In this document: positions 28,037 through 36,947 of the stretch, one piece after another
How the letters are laid out: the number at the start of each line of letters is the position of its first letter
How positions within the stretch are numbered: the first letter of the stretch is position 1
Source of the DNA: Thermophagus sp052400625
GTDB taxonomy: Bacteria; Bacteroidota; Bacteroidia; Bacteroidales; Marinilabiliaceae
NCBI GenBank assembly: GCA_052400625.1
Contig: JBQTGH010000013.1
Direction: 5' to 3' (one strand)
DNA length: 64,000 nucleotides
Made by a program: the position numbers and the translations under genes
The notes under the pieces: model-generated
What the model saw: the letters and a program-made list of their open reading frames with translations, nothing else
Databases searched by the model: none
Told to the model about the DNA's origin: nothing

Positions 28037-28167
28037 ATAGTTAGATTTTTGGGTATAAGATGTAGGACAAAGGCTATGATGCTGAAAATATGAGCTTTAA
28101 CATCGTTACTCTTTTAAAAACAAACAATTGATCTCAAGACATTTACAGAAGTCTAAAAAGATTATTG
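28031..28167 (+). repeat. AT-rich interspersed repeat, copy 3
   Basis: Begins CAATAGATAGTTAGATTTTT inside the last codons of GH31 and ends ACAGAAGTCTAAAAAGATTA, paralleling copies at 3400 and 9449. The GH31 stop TAG (28034-28036) lies within the repeat's first bases. Confidence 0.55.
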
Positions 28168-28179
28168 AAACCTTAAATT

Positions 28180-28344
28180 GTGACTGCCCATAAAGCGCCA
28201 TTTACTGTGTTATGCTCGTGCGAAAATTACTCATTTACGTTGAGTAAACTCCGTATTTTCGGACTTCGCAAGCCTTGTAAATGACACTTTCTGAACAGAC
28301 ACATGATAAGCAGGAAACTTTTCCTACTTTATAGACAGGCACTA
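28180..28344 (+). repeat. Palindromic GTGTCTGT element, copy P2
   Basis: Nearly identical to P1 at 5770, about 123 bp plus the tail with hairpin GCAGGAAACTTTTCCTAC and TATAGACAGGCACTA. It lies in the 330-base gap between GH31 and GH29. Differences from P1 fall mostly in unpaired positions or one side of the stem. Confidence 0.75.
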
Positions 28345-28366
28345 AATACATCAAGAAATAGAATAC

Positions 28367-30358
28367 ATGAATAAATATAAGTTGATTTTGCTCTTAGTTG
28401 CAACATGGGTGTCAATTGGTGGTATTGCGCAACAAAATGAACGCGGTAACACAGTATCAACTCCTGATATCTGGAACTTACCCCCACTCCCAATAAGTGA
28501 AGGCCCCTATTCCGCAAGTTGGGAGGGTTTGAGCCGTATTTATTCGGTTCCGCAATGGTGGCGCGAAGCCAAGTTTGGCGCCTGGTCCCACTGGGACCCC
28601 CAATCAATGCCCGAACAGGGCGACTGGTATGCAAGAGGCATGTATATCGAAGGCAGTCCGCAATATCAATACCACGTAGAAAACTTTGGGCATCCATCCG
28701 AATATGGCTACAAAGATATTTGTCACAATTGGGTGATCGATAAATGGGAGCCTGAGGAGTTAATGGATTTATATATTGAAATGGGAGCCCGTTACTTTAT
28801 GGCCATGGGTGTTCATCATGATAACTTCGATTGTTATGATTCAAAATATCAACCCTGGAATTCGGTAAATGTGGGTCCCAAAAAAGACATAGTGGGAATT
28901 TGGGAGAAAATTGCCCGCAAACATGGCATGAAGTTCGGTATAGGATTTCATAATACTCCTGCGCGAACCTGGGGACAGTTTATGACAGTACGCTACTCAA
29001 GTGACAAGAAAGGGCCCAAAGCGGGGGTGCCTTACGATGCACTTCAAACAAGGGCTGATGGCAAAGGAAAATGGTGGGAAGGCATGGATCCGGTTGATCT
29101 CTACGGACCGGTTCATGATAAAAAAGACGACCCCTTGCGTTCACCTTTTGCAAACCAGTTTATGTGGCGCATTGACGATGCTATTACCAAATATCATCCC
29201 GATGTCATTTATTTCGACGACCATGCCGGCAATTCACAAATCGATTTAGGTGTGCAGATGGGGCTTGGTTTCCTCGCACCACAGTTGATTGCAAACTACT
29301 ACAATAAATCGTTGGCCTGGAATGATGGAAAAATGGAAGTCGTCGTTAACCTCAAAGGTGTCGGCGGAACTTACAACAGTTTCCAGGACAATACTGAACT
29401 GATTCCATTGGTCGATCGGTCACTGGTTAAGAGCACAGAAAAAATAATTGAACCTGAGATCATGGCCTACCCTTTCCAAACTGAAACCAGCATCGCTGAA
29501 TGGCATTATCAAACAGGTCAGGAATATATGGATGCAGCAACAATAATTGATTTGCTGATGCAAAATGTCTCCCGAAACGGAACCATGTTGCTCAATCTTA
29601 CCCAACATGACCGTGGTCATCTTGATCCGGAAGTGATTCGCATTGCCAAAGATGTTGGCGCATGGCTGAAAATAAACGGTGAAGCTGTTTACGGATCACG
29701 TCCCTTTGAGGTGTATGGAGAGAAAAATATTTGCTACACGCGTAACAATGGACATGTTTATGCTACAGTCTTTAACTGGAACGACAGCACTATTACATTT
29801 AAAGAATTACATTCCAATGGAAACACCCTGGGTAATGTCACCAACGTGGAAATGATTGGTTACACTAAAGAAATGGAATTTGTTCAGAATGAAACCGGAT
29901 TAACCATAACACCGAACCAACCAGCACAATGCCTCCCTGAAATCACTGAAAAATCACTATCTCAAAATATCCGGGTTTTTCGAATCACTCATGATAAAGC
30001 TTGGGTAAACGACGATGACCCGGGTATTAGAGCACCCGGATGGTACCGGGTTTGCAACCTGACCACAGGCGACTATAACAATGACCTGACAATTAGTGAA
30101 ACACCCGGAGATGAGTGGAGAGCTTCATTTACAGGGAGTGGTGTTAAGGTGATAGCACCAAAAGAAGAAGATTCAGGAAAAATCGAAATACAAATTGATG
30201 GCAAAACTCAAACAATAGCCGACTTGTCAACGAATGGCAAACGCAAGCCACAACAAGTGGTCTATGAAACATGTGGTCTTGAGCCAAAGCCTCACACAAT
30301 TAAAATTATTAACCGGGGTTCAGGGAAAGTAGCGATTGATGCTTTGAAAATTGATTGA
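28367..30358 (+). CDS. GH29 alpha-L-fucosidase (first of three)
   Basis: 663 residues with a signal peptide (about 1-24, ending GIAQQ). The GH29 barrel is recognisable by KFGAWSHWDPQSMPEQGDWY, MAMGVHHDNFDCYDSKYQPWNSV and KFGIGFHNTPARTW. Asp 284 in VIYFDDHAG is at the nucleophile position. NVSRNGTMLLNLTQ ends the barrel, and a C-terminal beta domain (about 430-663) follows, longer than in minimal family members. It would release L-fucose for the FucP/oxidation cassette. The nucleophile motif YFDDH differs from the WFDG/WFDS of the two other copies, so specificity probably differs. GH2 follows 34 bases downstream. Confidence 0.9.
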   Translation: MNKYKLILLLVATWVSIGGIAQQNERGNTVSTPDIWNLPPLPISEGPYSASWEGLSRIYSVPQWWREAKFGAWSHWDPQSMPEQGDWYARGMYIEGSPQYQYHVENFGHPSEYGYKDICHNWVIDKWEPEELMDLYIEMGARYFMAMGVHHDNFDCYDSKYQPWNSVNVGPKKDIVGIWEKIARKHGMKFGIGFHNTPARTWGQFMTVRYSSDKKGPKAGVPYDALQTRADGKGKWWEGMDPVDLYGPVHDKKDDPLRSPFANQFMWRIDDAITKYHPDVIYFDDHAGNSQIDLGVQMGLGFLAPQLIANYYNKSLAWNDGKMEVVVNLKGVGGTYNSFQDNTELIPLVDRSLVKSTEKIIEPEIMAYPFQTETSIAEWHYQTGQEYMDAATIIDLLMQNVSRNGTMLLNLTQHDRGHLDPEVIRIAKDVGAWLKINGEAVYGSRPFEVYGEKNICYTRNNGHVYATVFNWNDSTITFKELHSNGNTLGNVTNVEMIGYTKEMEFVQNETGLTITPNQPAQCLPEITEKSLSQNIRVFRITHDKAWVNDDDPGIRAPGWYRVCNLTTGDYNNDLTISETPGDEWRASFTGSGVKVIAPKEEDSGKIEIQIDGKTQTIADLSTNGKRKPQQVVYETCGLEPKPHTIKIINRGSGKVAIDALKID

Positions 30359-30392
30359 ACGCAGTATTGTTATATAAATTGAAAGAAAAATT

Positions 30393-32879
30393 ATGCACTT
30401 GTCCAATTTCCAAAAAGGCAAATACTTTTTCCCCTTAATTAAAGGCTGGATTAAAGGCTGGATATTCTTGCTTATTATAAGTTGTGTTTCAGGATGTAAT
30501 AAAAGTGAGGCCGGATTGGAAAGAAAACAATTATTTGATTCTGATTGGAAGTTCTGTCTGGGTGATACCGCCATAGCTGCATCAAAAGAATTTAATGATG
30601 AGAATTGGCGTAATCTCGATTTACCGCACGACTGGAGCATTGAAGGTGAAATTAATCCTGATAATCCAACAGCGGGGGCTGGAGGATATTTTCCGGCAGG
30701 CATCGGATGGTACCGGAAAACATTCAAAGTCCCGGATGAATGGAAAAATAAGCGTGTCTCGATTTATTTTGAAGGTGTTTATATGAACTCCGAGGTTTTT
30801 ATAAATGGAAAATCCCTTGGCGTATACCCTTACGGATACTCATCATTTAAATATAACCTTACACCTTATCTGGATTTTGACAAAGACAATGTTATCGCTG
30901 TGCGGGTAGATAACTCTCAACAGGTAAATTGCCGTTGGTATACGGGTTCAGGAATTTACCGTCACGTTTGGATGCTGGTTACAGAACCTGTTCATATTGC
31001 TCATTGGGGGGTTCACATATCCACTCCTGAAGTATCTGCAAAAAAGGCAAAACTACAAGTGAGTACACTGGTAAAAAACAAAACCAACCGGCCCCAAAGT
31101 ATAGTTTTAAAAACCCTTATCCGGGATAACAATTCAAAAAATGTTTGGGATGGCCAATTAGAAGAAGAACTGGCCCCAAATAGTGAGAAAGAAGTAAATC
31201 AAACCATCCAGATATCGAATCCCTTCCTGTGGTCGCCTGAAAGTCCAGACTTATATCAGGCCCAAATACAGATAATAAGGGACAATCAGGTAGTTGACAA
31301 CACCAAAACCTCATTTGGTATTCGTTCCATAGCATTTTCAAATGATGACGGTTTTCAGTTAAACGGGGAAAAATTAGTATTAAATGGTGGCTGCGTACAT
31401 CATGACAATGGGATATTGGGTGCTGCAGCCTTTGACCCTGCAGAATATCGAAAAGTTGAACTACTTAAAGCAGCCGGATTTAATGCCGTAAGAACTGCTC
31501 ATAACCCCCCCTCTGAGGCTTTTTTACAAGCATGTGACGAATTGGGATTATTGGTGATAGATGAAGCTTTTGATGGTTGGAGCGCTAAGAAGACCCCTTA
31601 TGATTATGGTTTATATTTCGACAAATGGTGGAAAAAAGACCTGAGAGCGATGGTGCTTCGCGACCGTAACCACCCTTCCATCATTATGTGGAGCATCGGC
31701 AATGAGATTATTGAACGGAAGGACCCGGAAGCGGTTGAAATTGCACACATGATGGCTCAGGAAATAAAAAAAATAGACACCATACGTCCGATAACTTCAG
31801 CGATGACTACCTGGGACAACGAATGGGAAATTTTTGATCCGCTTATGGATGCTCATGATGTATGTGGATATAATTATCAATTACATCGGGCACCCGCCGA
31901 TCACGAAAGGGTACCTTCAAGAATAATTGTCAATACAGAATCTTACCCGGCCAATGCATTTAATATTTGGAAGTTGGTAAGTAAAAACGACTATATCCTG
32001 GGTGATTTTGTGTGGACAGCCATTGATTATTTGGGTGAATCCGGTATCGGAGCCTGGTATTATCCGGGAGAAAATGCAGGCGAACACTGGCAAAGCGACA
32101 GGTATCCCTGGCACGGTGCTTATTGTGGAGATATTGACCTAACAGGTTGGAGAAAACCCATATCGCATTATCGAAACTTATTGTACAACGATGATGAAAA
32201 ACTATACATGGCTGTAAAGGAACCGAATCCTGAAAATGGCAGAATAAAAACAACCGGATGGGCAGTATGGCCAACATGGGAAAGTTGGACCTGGCCCGGA
32301 TTTGAGGGAAAGGATATTGAAGTTGAAGTCTATTCAAAATATCCAAAAGTCCGGCTTTATCTCAACAACAATCTCATTGGCGAACAAGCTACAACCGTTA
32401 AACAGCAGTTTAAAGCCACATTTTCTGTGCCCTATTCACCGGGGAGACTAAAAGCAGTTGGCGTAAGGAATGGTAAAGAAATCGAATCATCGGTTCTGCA
32501 AACATCCGGCAATCCCGCAAAAATTAAGCTCACTGCCGATCGAAAGGAACTAGTGCCAAATAGACAGGACCTGTCTTTTGTTACGGTTGAAATAACTGAT
32601 CAAGATGGTATCATTCAGCCAAATGCTGAAAATCTATTGCGATTTAAAGTTGAAGGACCCGGGACAATTGCAGGGGTAGGCAATGCCAATTTAAAAGACA
32701 ACGAACAATACGTGGGCAATGCATGTACGGCATGGAAAGGACGCGCACTCTTTGTAATAAGAAGTACAGACAAGGTTGGGGATATCAAAGTTACGGTTGA
32801 TTCTCCAGGGTTATCTGCATCTGTTTTAAACATTAAAACAAAGGTCGCCAAACAAAAAAATGAAGATCGCTCTTTTTAA
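30393..32879 (+). CDS. GH2 beta-galactosidase-type lipoprotein
   Basis: 828 residues. Lipoprotein signal ending ISCVSGC (Cys at about 36). Order: sugar-binding domain (about 50-220), Ig-like domain (about 230-330), barrel with acid/base Glu 438 in WSIGNEI and nucleophile Glu 516 in IIVNTESYPA, then C-terminal Ig-like domains including a DUF4982-like one. Closely similar in layout to the GH2 at 43629. Beta-galactosidase is the likely activity, but this branch also contains beta-glucuronidases and beta-mannosidases. The last about nine residues (KQKNEDRSF) run into the remnant of a deleted GH97 gene in another frame, so the original C-terminus was probably replaced. Confidence 0.88.
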   Translation: MHLSNFQKGKYFFPLIKGWIKGWIFLLIISCVSGCNKSEAGLERKQLFDSDWKFCLGDTAIAASKEFNDENWRNLDLPHDWSIEGEINPDNPTAGAGGYFPAGIGWYRKTFKVPDEWKNKRVSIYFEGVYMNSEVFINGKSLGVYPYGYSSFKYNLTPYLDFDKDNVIAVRVDNSQQVNCRWYTGSGIYRHVWMLVTEPVHIAHWGVHISTPEVSAKKAKLQVSTLVKNKTNRPQSIVLKTLIRDNNSKNVWDGQLEEELAPNSEKEVNQTIQISNPFLWSPESPDLYQAQIQIIRDNQVVDNTKTSFGIRSIAFSNDDGFQLNGEKLVLNGGCVHHDNGILGAAAFDPAEYRKVELLKAAGFNAVRTAHNPPSEAFLQACDELGLLVIDEAFDGWSAKKTPYDYGLYFDKWWKKDLRAMVLRDRNHPSIIMWSIGNEIIERKDPEAVEIAHMMAQEIKKIDTIRPITSAMTTWDNEWEIFDPLMDAHDVCGYNYQLHRAPADHERVPSRIIVNTESYPANAFNIWKLVSKNDYILGDFVWTAIDYLGESGIGAWYYPGENAGEHWQSDRYPWHGAYCGDIDLTGWRKPISHYRNLLYNDDEKLYMAVKEPNPENGRIKTTGWAVWPTWESWTWPGFEGKDIEVEVYSKYPKVRLYLNNNLIGEQATTVKQQFKATFSVPYSPGRLKAVGVRNGKEIESSVLQTSGNPAKIKLTADRKELVPNRQDLSFVTVEITDQDGIIQPNAENLLRFKVEGPGTIAGVGNANLKDNEQYVGNACTAWKGRALFVIRSTDKVGDIKVTVDSPGLSASVLNIKTKVAKQKNEDRSF

Positions 32880-33122
32880 TAAGCAAAATAAAGAGGTCGG
32901 AGAATGGTATTTAAATGTTAGTTATATCGATAATGAAAAAATATATGAGGCTTTCCCCAAATCGATTTAGGTTGGGAGTGTAGTGATCAGGAATTCTCAA
33001 AAGAACTTAGATTGTTAAAGGCAGGTAAACAAGTTCTTATAAATGAGGATTATACTGCTTTACACGGTAAAAATACTTCCCAGAAGAGGTTTTGTTGCAA
33101 AACTGGAACCTATGGAATAGCT
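32860..33122 (+). pseudogene. GH97 remnant with large internal deletion and frameshift
   Basis: From ATGAAGATCGCTCTTTTTAA onward the translation IALFNKQNKEVGEWYLNVSY parallels IRVELLNTNDDKTGEWYLKV of the GH97 at 20825. After one frameshift near 32965 it continues IDLGWECSDQEFSKELRLLK (versus IELGISRSDQDFHKNLKLLK) and INEDYTALHGKNTSQ (versus IEEDYTTKHGKRSHR). It then jumps directly to RRGFVAKLEPME-stop, matching the GH97 C-terminus RRGGFAASLKPVQ. Both gene ends survive while roughly 500 codons between them are gone. It overlaps the 3' end of the GH2 gene. Confidence 0.8.
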
Positions 33123-33201
33123 AACCTGCTTTATTCATAAATTATCGTGATGAAAAGTTCAAATAACAAGAAATACAATTAATCGCAGAAAAAAATGATG
33201 C

Positions 33202-33499
33202 AGGAAACGAGCATGGAACTTTGATTACTCAAGTCTGCCACAAAAGTAATTGTATAAATTTTTTGCAAGTTCCATCCGACCTTAAGAAATAAATTTTATA
33301 CGGATGAAACGAGCATGGCAGGGATTATCACAAAAGGACATGTATAAAACCCATTCATGCGAGTTCCATCAGACCAATAACTTAGATTAATTCTATACTG
33401 ATGAAACTTGCATGACCATAAAGGTCTCAAAAGAATATGTAAATGTTCCTTAATGCAAGTTCCATTCGACCAATAACTTAAATCAAATATTTACGAATG
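33202..33499 (+). repeat. Tandem array of three MKRAW leader repeats plus the start of a fourth
   Basis: Units begin at 33202 (start codon mutated to AGG; frame reads RKRAWNFDYSSLPQK-stop), 33304 (28-residue peptide starting MKRAWQGLSQKDMYK) and 33401 (MKLA-stop). A fourth start ATGAAATAG sits at 33497. Each unit ends with the same AT-rich tail that precedes genes elsewhere. In the third unit both stems pair perfectly with different bases (ACTTGCAT/ATGCAAGT and GACCATAAAGGTC). No gene follows directly; the LacZ-like GH2 starts about 150 bases later. Confidence 0.8.
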
Positions 33500-33650
33500 A
33501 AATAGTGAACTATTTTCAAATCATTTTTTTCGAGTACAATTGTATTTCGCAGTTAGTTGGGCTTTGGAATAGATGATTTATGAATAAAGCAGGTTAAATA
33601 AAAAGAATAAGATGACTCATAAACTATACTATAATATAAACAAAATCAGG

Positions 33651-36600
33651 ATGACCAAAAGGCTTTTCTTTATTTCAACAATCATTTTAGGATTCTCCAT
33701 AAATGCATTATTAGCACAACAACACGAATGGGAAAACGAACAGGTAATTGGTATTAACAAAGAACCTGCCCATTCTGATTATATTCCGTATGCCTCCATA
33801 GAACAGGCGCTGGCCGATTATGCAAACGAATCGCCGTTTTATCAGTGTTTGAATGGTACCTGGAAGTTTAACTGGGTGAAGTCGCCTGACATGCGTCCCG
33901 TTGACTTTTACTTGCCTGACTTTGATGTGAGTTACTGGGACAATATTGAAGTGCCCTCAAATTGGCAACTAAAAGGTTATGGAAAACCCATTTACACCAA
34001 TATTACATATCCATTTGTGAAAAACCCGCCCTATGTTATGACTCCGGCTTATCCGGGATGGACCAATAATGAATTACCCAATCCCGTGGGATCGTATCGA
34101 CGAAATTTTGTGATCCCGGAAAATTGGAATGATAAAGAAATTTACCTGCATTTTGCCGGTGTTCAATCGGCTATGTATGTATGGGTAAATGGTAAAAAAG
34201 TTGGCTACAGCCAGGGCAGTATGACTCCCGCTGAATTCGACATTACCCCTTATATAGAAAAGGGCAATAATACCCTGGCTGTTGAAGTTTACCGGTGGAG
34301 CGATGGCAGCTACCTGGAAGATCAGGATTTTTGGCGTTTGAGTGGTATATTTCGCGATGTCTATTTGTATGCTGTTCCCAAATTTCATATTAGCGACTTC
34401 TTTGTAGAGTCTGAGTTAAACGATGATTTTTCTTCGGCTAATCTGAGAACAACCATTTCCTTTGTTAATAAAGGCTACAAAGGAGCCGTTACCATCGAAG
34501 GATATCTGTTGAAAGAGGACAAACCCTATAGAGAGGAAAAGCCATTGTTTACTAAACAGATGAAAGCTTCGGCTGTTGGCAAAAAAGCATCTGATCTGAT
34601 GATTGACACTAAGGTTGACAATCCGGATCTATGGTCAGCAGAAATTCCCAACCTTTACAAAGTAGTCTTTGTAGTAAAAAATGCCTCAGGAGAAAATCTT
34701 GAAGTTGTTGCGACGCCCTTTGGTTTCCGTAAAATTGAAATAAAAGACAGCCAATTATGGGTTAACGGAAAAAGCGTGTTACTTAAAGGTGTGAACCGGC
34801 ACGACCTTGATCCAATAAACGGCAGGTATATTACCTACGAAAGTATGTTGCAGGACATTAAACTGTTCAAACAATTCAATATTAACACTGTTCGCACAAG
34901 CCACTATCCCAACCATCCTGATTTTTACAAGTTATGCGACCACTATGGTATTTATGTGGTGAGCGAAGCCAATCTCGAGACACATGGTTTCGGCTATGAC
35001 GAAGAATCGCTGGGGCATGAAACTAATTGGGAAAAAGCACATGTTGACAGGGTAGTGTCAATGGTTGAAGCATTTAAAAATCATCCTTCCATTCTCTTCT
35101 GGTCACTGGGCAACGAAGCAGGTAAAGGCGTTAATTTTGAAGCATGCCGCAAAGCTGCATTAAAATCGGACCCCAATCGCCCGATACATTACCAGGGATA
35201 CAACGAGGTTGCAGATATTGAATCAATCATGTACCCCAGTGTAGAACACCTTGACGAAATCGGGAAACAGGATGATCCAAAACCTTTTTTTGTATGTGAA
35301 TATGCTCACGCCATGGGTAATGCAGTGGGCAACCTTCAGGAATACTGGGATGTGATTGAAAAACACAACCGTTTGATAGGTGCCTGTATATGGGACTGGG
35401 TTGACCAGGGCTTGCGAAAAGAAGTACCGGGAAAGAGCAACGAATACTTTTTCGCATACGGAGGCGACTATGGCGATCGTCCTACCGACTGGAATTTTTG
35501 CATAAATGGCTTAACAACGCCCGATCGTACCATTACACCCAAAATGAAAGAGGTGAAAAAAGTATACCAATACGTTACCGTTACTCCACAGGATATTCTT
35601 AATGGCAAAGTAATTATAAAAAATAAATACCAGTTTATCAATCTTGAAAAATATGACCTGTACTGGGAAATAAGTCGCGATGGAAACATCATTGATGGTG
35701 GAATTATGACCCCGCTCAACCTCGAACCCGGAAATTCAACCGAAATCACCATTCCCTTTACCAAACCACAATTAAAAGCAGGTAGTGAGTATTTCTTGAA
35801 ATTGGCTTTTAAATTGCGGATCGATGAAAAATGGGCGCCACGAGGGCATGTAGTTGCCTGGGAACAAATTGCCATGCCTTTTGATGTACCGGCCGTTAAG
35901 TCGGTTCATCCTGAAACACTGACTTCGCTTTCTTACAAAGAAGATGGTGACTGGATTAATGTTTCAGGTAAAACATTCAACCTGAAGTTTAATAAAAAGG
36001 TAGGAAGCATCACTGATTTAAACTATTTCGGCACACCTGTTTTGCAAACTAATCCTGAAGTAATTTATGGAGTTCGTCCCGAAACAAAAATGGTTTACAC
36101 TGATACTCAAACTACAGCCCGGGTAGCAGGACCCATGTTAAATATTTTCCGCGCCCCAATTGATAACGATTATATGTTTGGTGGAGGTTATGGCCCTAAA
36201 TGGCGGGATGGTGCGCTTTATGAAATGCGTCCGGTTGTAAAAAACACCTCAGTTGCAAAACAGAATGATGCCCTGGCAATTACTGTTGAAATTGATTCCA
36301 AATCGCCAAAAGGATATGTTGTTCGCCAGCATACTGTCTGGAAAATTTATGGCAACGGGTTTATTGATGTAAGCTCCGATTTTGATCCGGATAAGCTGGA
36401 CTACCCGTTGGCCAAACTTGGTTTCCTGATGCAAATGCCCAAAGGCTTTGAAAAGGTTACCTATTATGGTGCCGGTCCTCATGAAAACTACCGCGACCGT
36501 ATGCGTTCAGCTCCAATTGGCCGTTACGAAACAACAGTTGATGACATGTTTGTACCTTACCTTAGACCACAGGATTGTGGAAACCGTTCTGAGGTACGCT

Positions 36601-36914
36601 GGTTTACCCTTTCTAACCATGATGGAATCGGAATGATGATTGTTGCTGACAGTTTATTAAATTTCAGCGCACTGCACTATACGCCGGTCGATTTAGAGAA
36701 AGCCAATCATCCTTATGAATTAACCCCTCGCGATGAAACCATCATTACAGTCGATATGCAACATTGCGGACTGGGTGGAGGAAGTTGCGGGCCCGGTCCA
36801 ATGGACAAATATTTGCTTAAAACTGAGAAAGCGTCCTTTGGTTTTTCGATCAGACCATATATTGGGAATATGGGTCGTATGGGCAATGTGGCTAAAATGG
36901 AACTTAACGATTAA
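33651..36914 (+). CDS. LacZ-like GH2 beta-galactosidase
   Basis: 1087 residues from the second ATG, chosen because MTKRLFFISTIILGFSINAL begins a normal signal peptide; an upstream in-frame ATG at 33612 adds 13 residues. Five-domain LacZ organisation: jelly-roll sugar-binding domain, Ig-like domain, barrel with WSLGNEAG (acid/base Glu at about 489) and FFVCEYAHAMGN (nucleophile Glu at about 550), second Ig-like domain, and the large C-terminal Bgal small-chain domain (IDNDYMFGGGYGPKW, YYGAGPHENYRDR). It hydrolyses terminal beta-galactosides in the periplasm. It differs from the two shorter lipoprotein GH2 enzymes here. A GH29 gene starts 33 bases after it, forming an operon. Confidence 0.93.
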   Translation: MTKRLFFISTIILGFSINALLAQQHEWENEQVIGINKEPAHSDYIPYASIEQALADYANESPFYQCLNGTWKFNWVKSPDMRPVDFYLPDFDVSYWDNIEVPSNWQLKGYGKPIYTNITYPFVKNPPYVMTPAYPGWTNNELPNPVGSYRRNFVIPENWNDKEIYLHFAGVQSAMYVWVNGKKVGYSQGSMTPAEFDITPYIEKGNNTLAVEVYRWSDGSYLEDQDFWRLSGIFRDVYLYAVPKFHISDFFVESELNDDFSSANLRTTISFVNKGYKGAVTIEGYLLKEDKPYREEKPLFTKQMKASAVGKKASDLMIDTKVDNPDLWSAEIPNLYKVVFVVKNASGENLEVVATPFGFRKIEIKDSQLWVNGKSVLLKGVNRHDLDPINGRYITYESMLQDIKLFKQFNINTVRTSHYPNHPDFYKLCDHYGIYVVSEANLETHGFGYDEESLGHETNWEKAHVDRVVSMVEAFKNHPSILFWSLGNEAGKGVNFEACRKAALKSDPNRPIHYQGYNEVADIESIMYPSVEHLDEIGKQDDPKPFFVCEYAHAMGNAVGNLQEYWDVIEKHNRLIGACIWDWVDQGLRKEVPGKSNEYFFAYGGDYGDRPTDWNFCINGLTTPDRTITPKMKEVKKVYQYVTVTPQDILNGKVIIKNKYQFINLEKYDLYWEISRDGNIIDGGIMTPLNLEPGNSTEITIPFTKPQLKAGSEYFLKLAFKLRIDEKWAPRGHVVAWEQIAMPFDVPAVKSVHPETLTSLSYKEDGDWINVSGKTFNLKFNKKVGSITDLNYFGTPVLQTNPEVIYGVRPETKMVYTDTQTTARVAGPMLNIFRAPIDNDYMFGGGYGPKWRDGALYEMRPVVKNTSVAKQNDALAITVEIDSKSPKGYVVRQHTVWKIYGNGFIDVSSDFDPDKLDYPLAKLGFLMQMPKGFEKVTYYGAGPHENYRDRMRSAPIGRYETTVDDMFVPYLRPQDCGNRSEVRWFTLSNHDGIGMMIVADSLLNFSALHYTPVDLEKANHPYELTPRDETIITVDMQHCGLGGGSCGPGPMDKYLLKTEKASFGFSIRPYIGNMGRMGNVAKMELND

Positions 36915-36947
36915 AAGGAAATTAGGATTACAAATAGCTAAAATATC

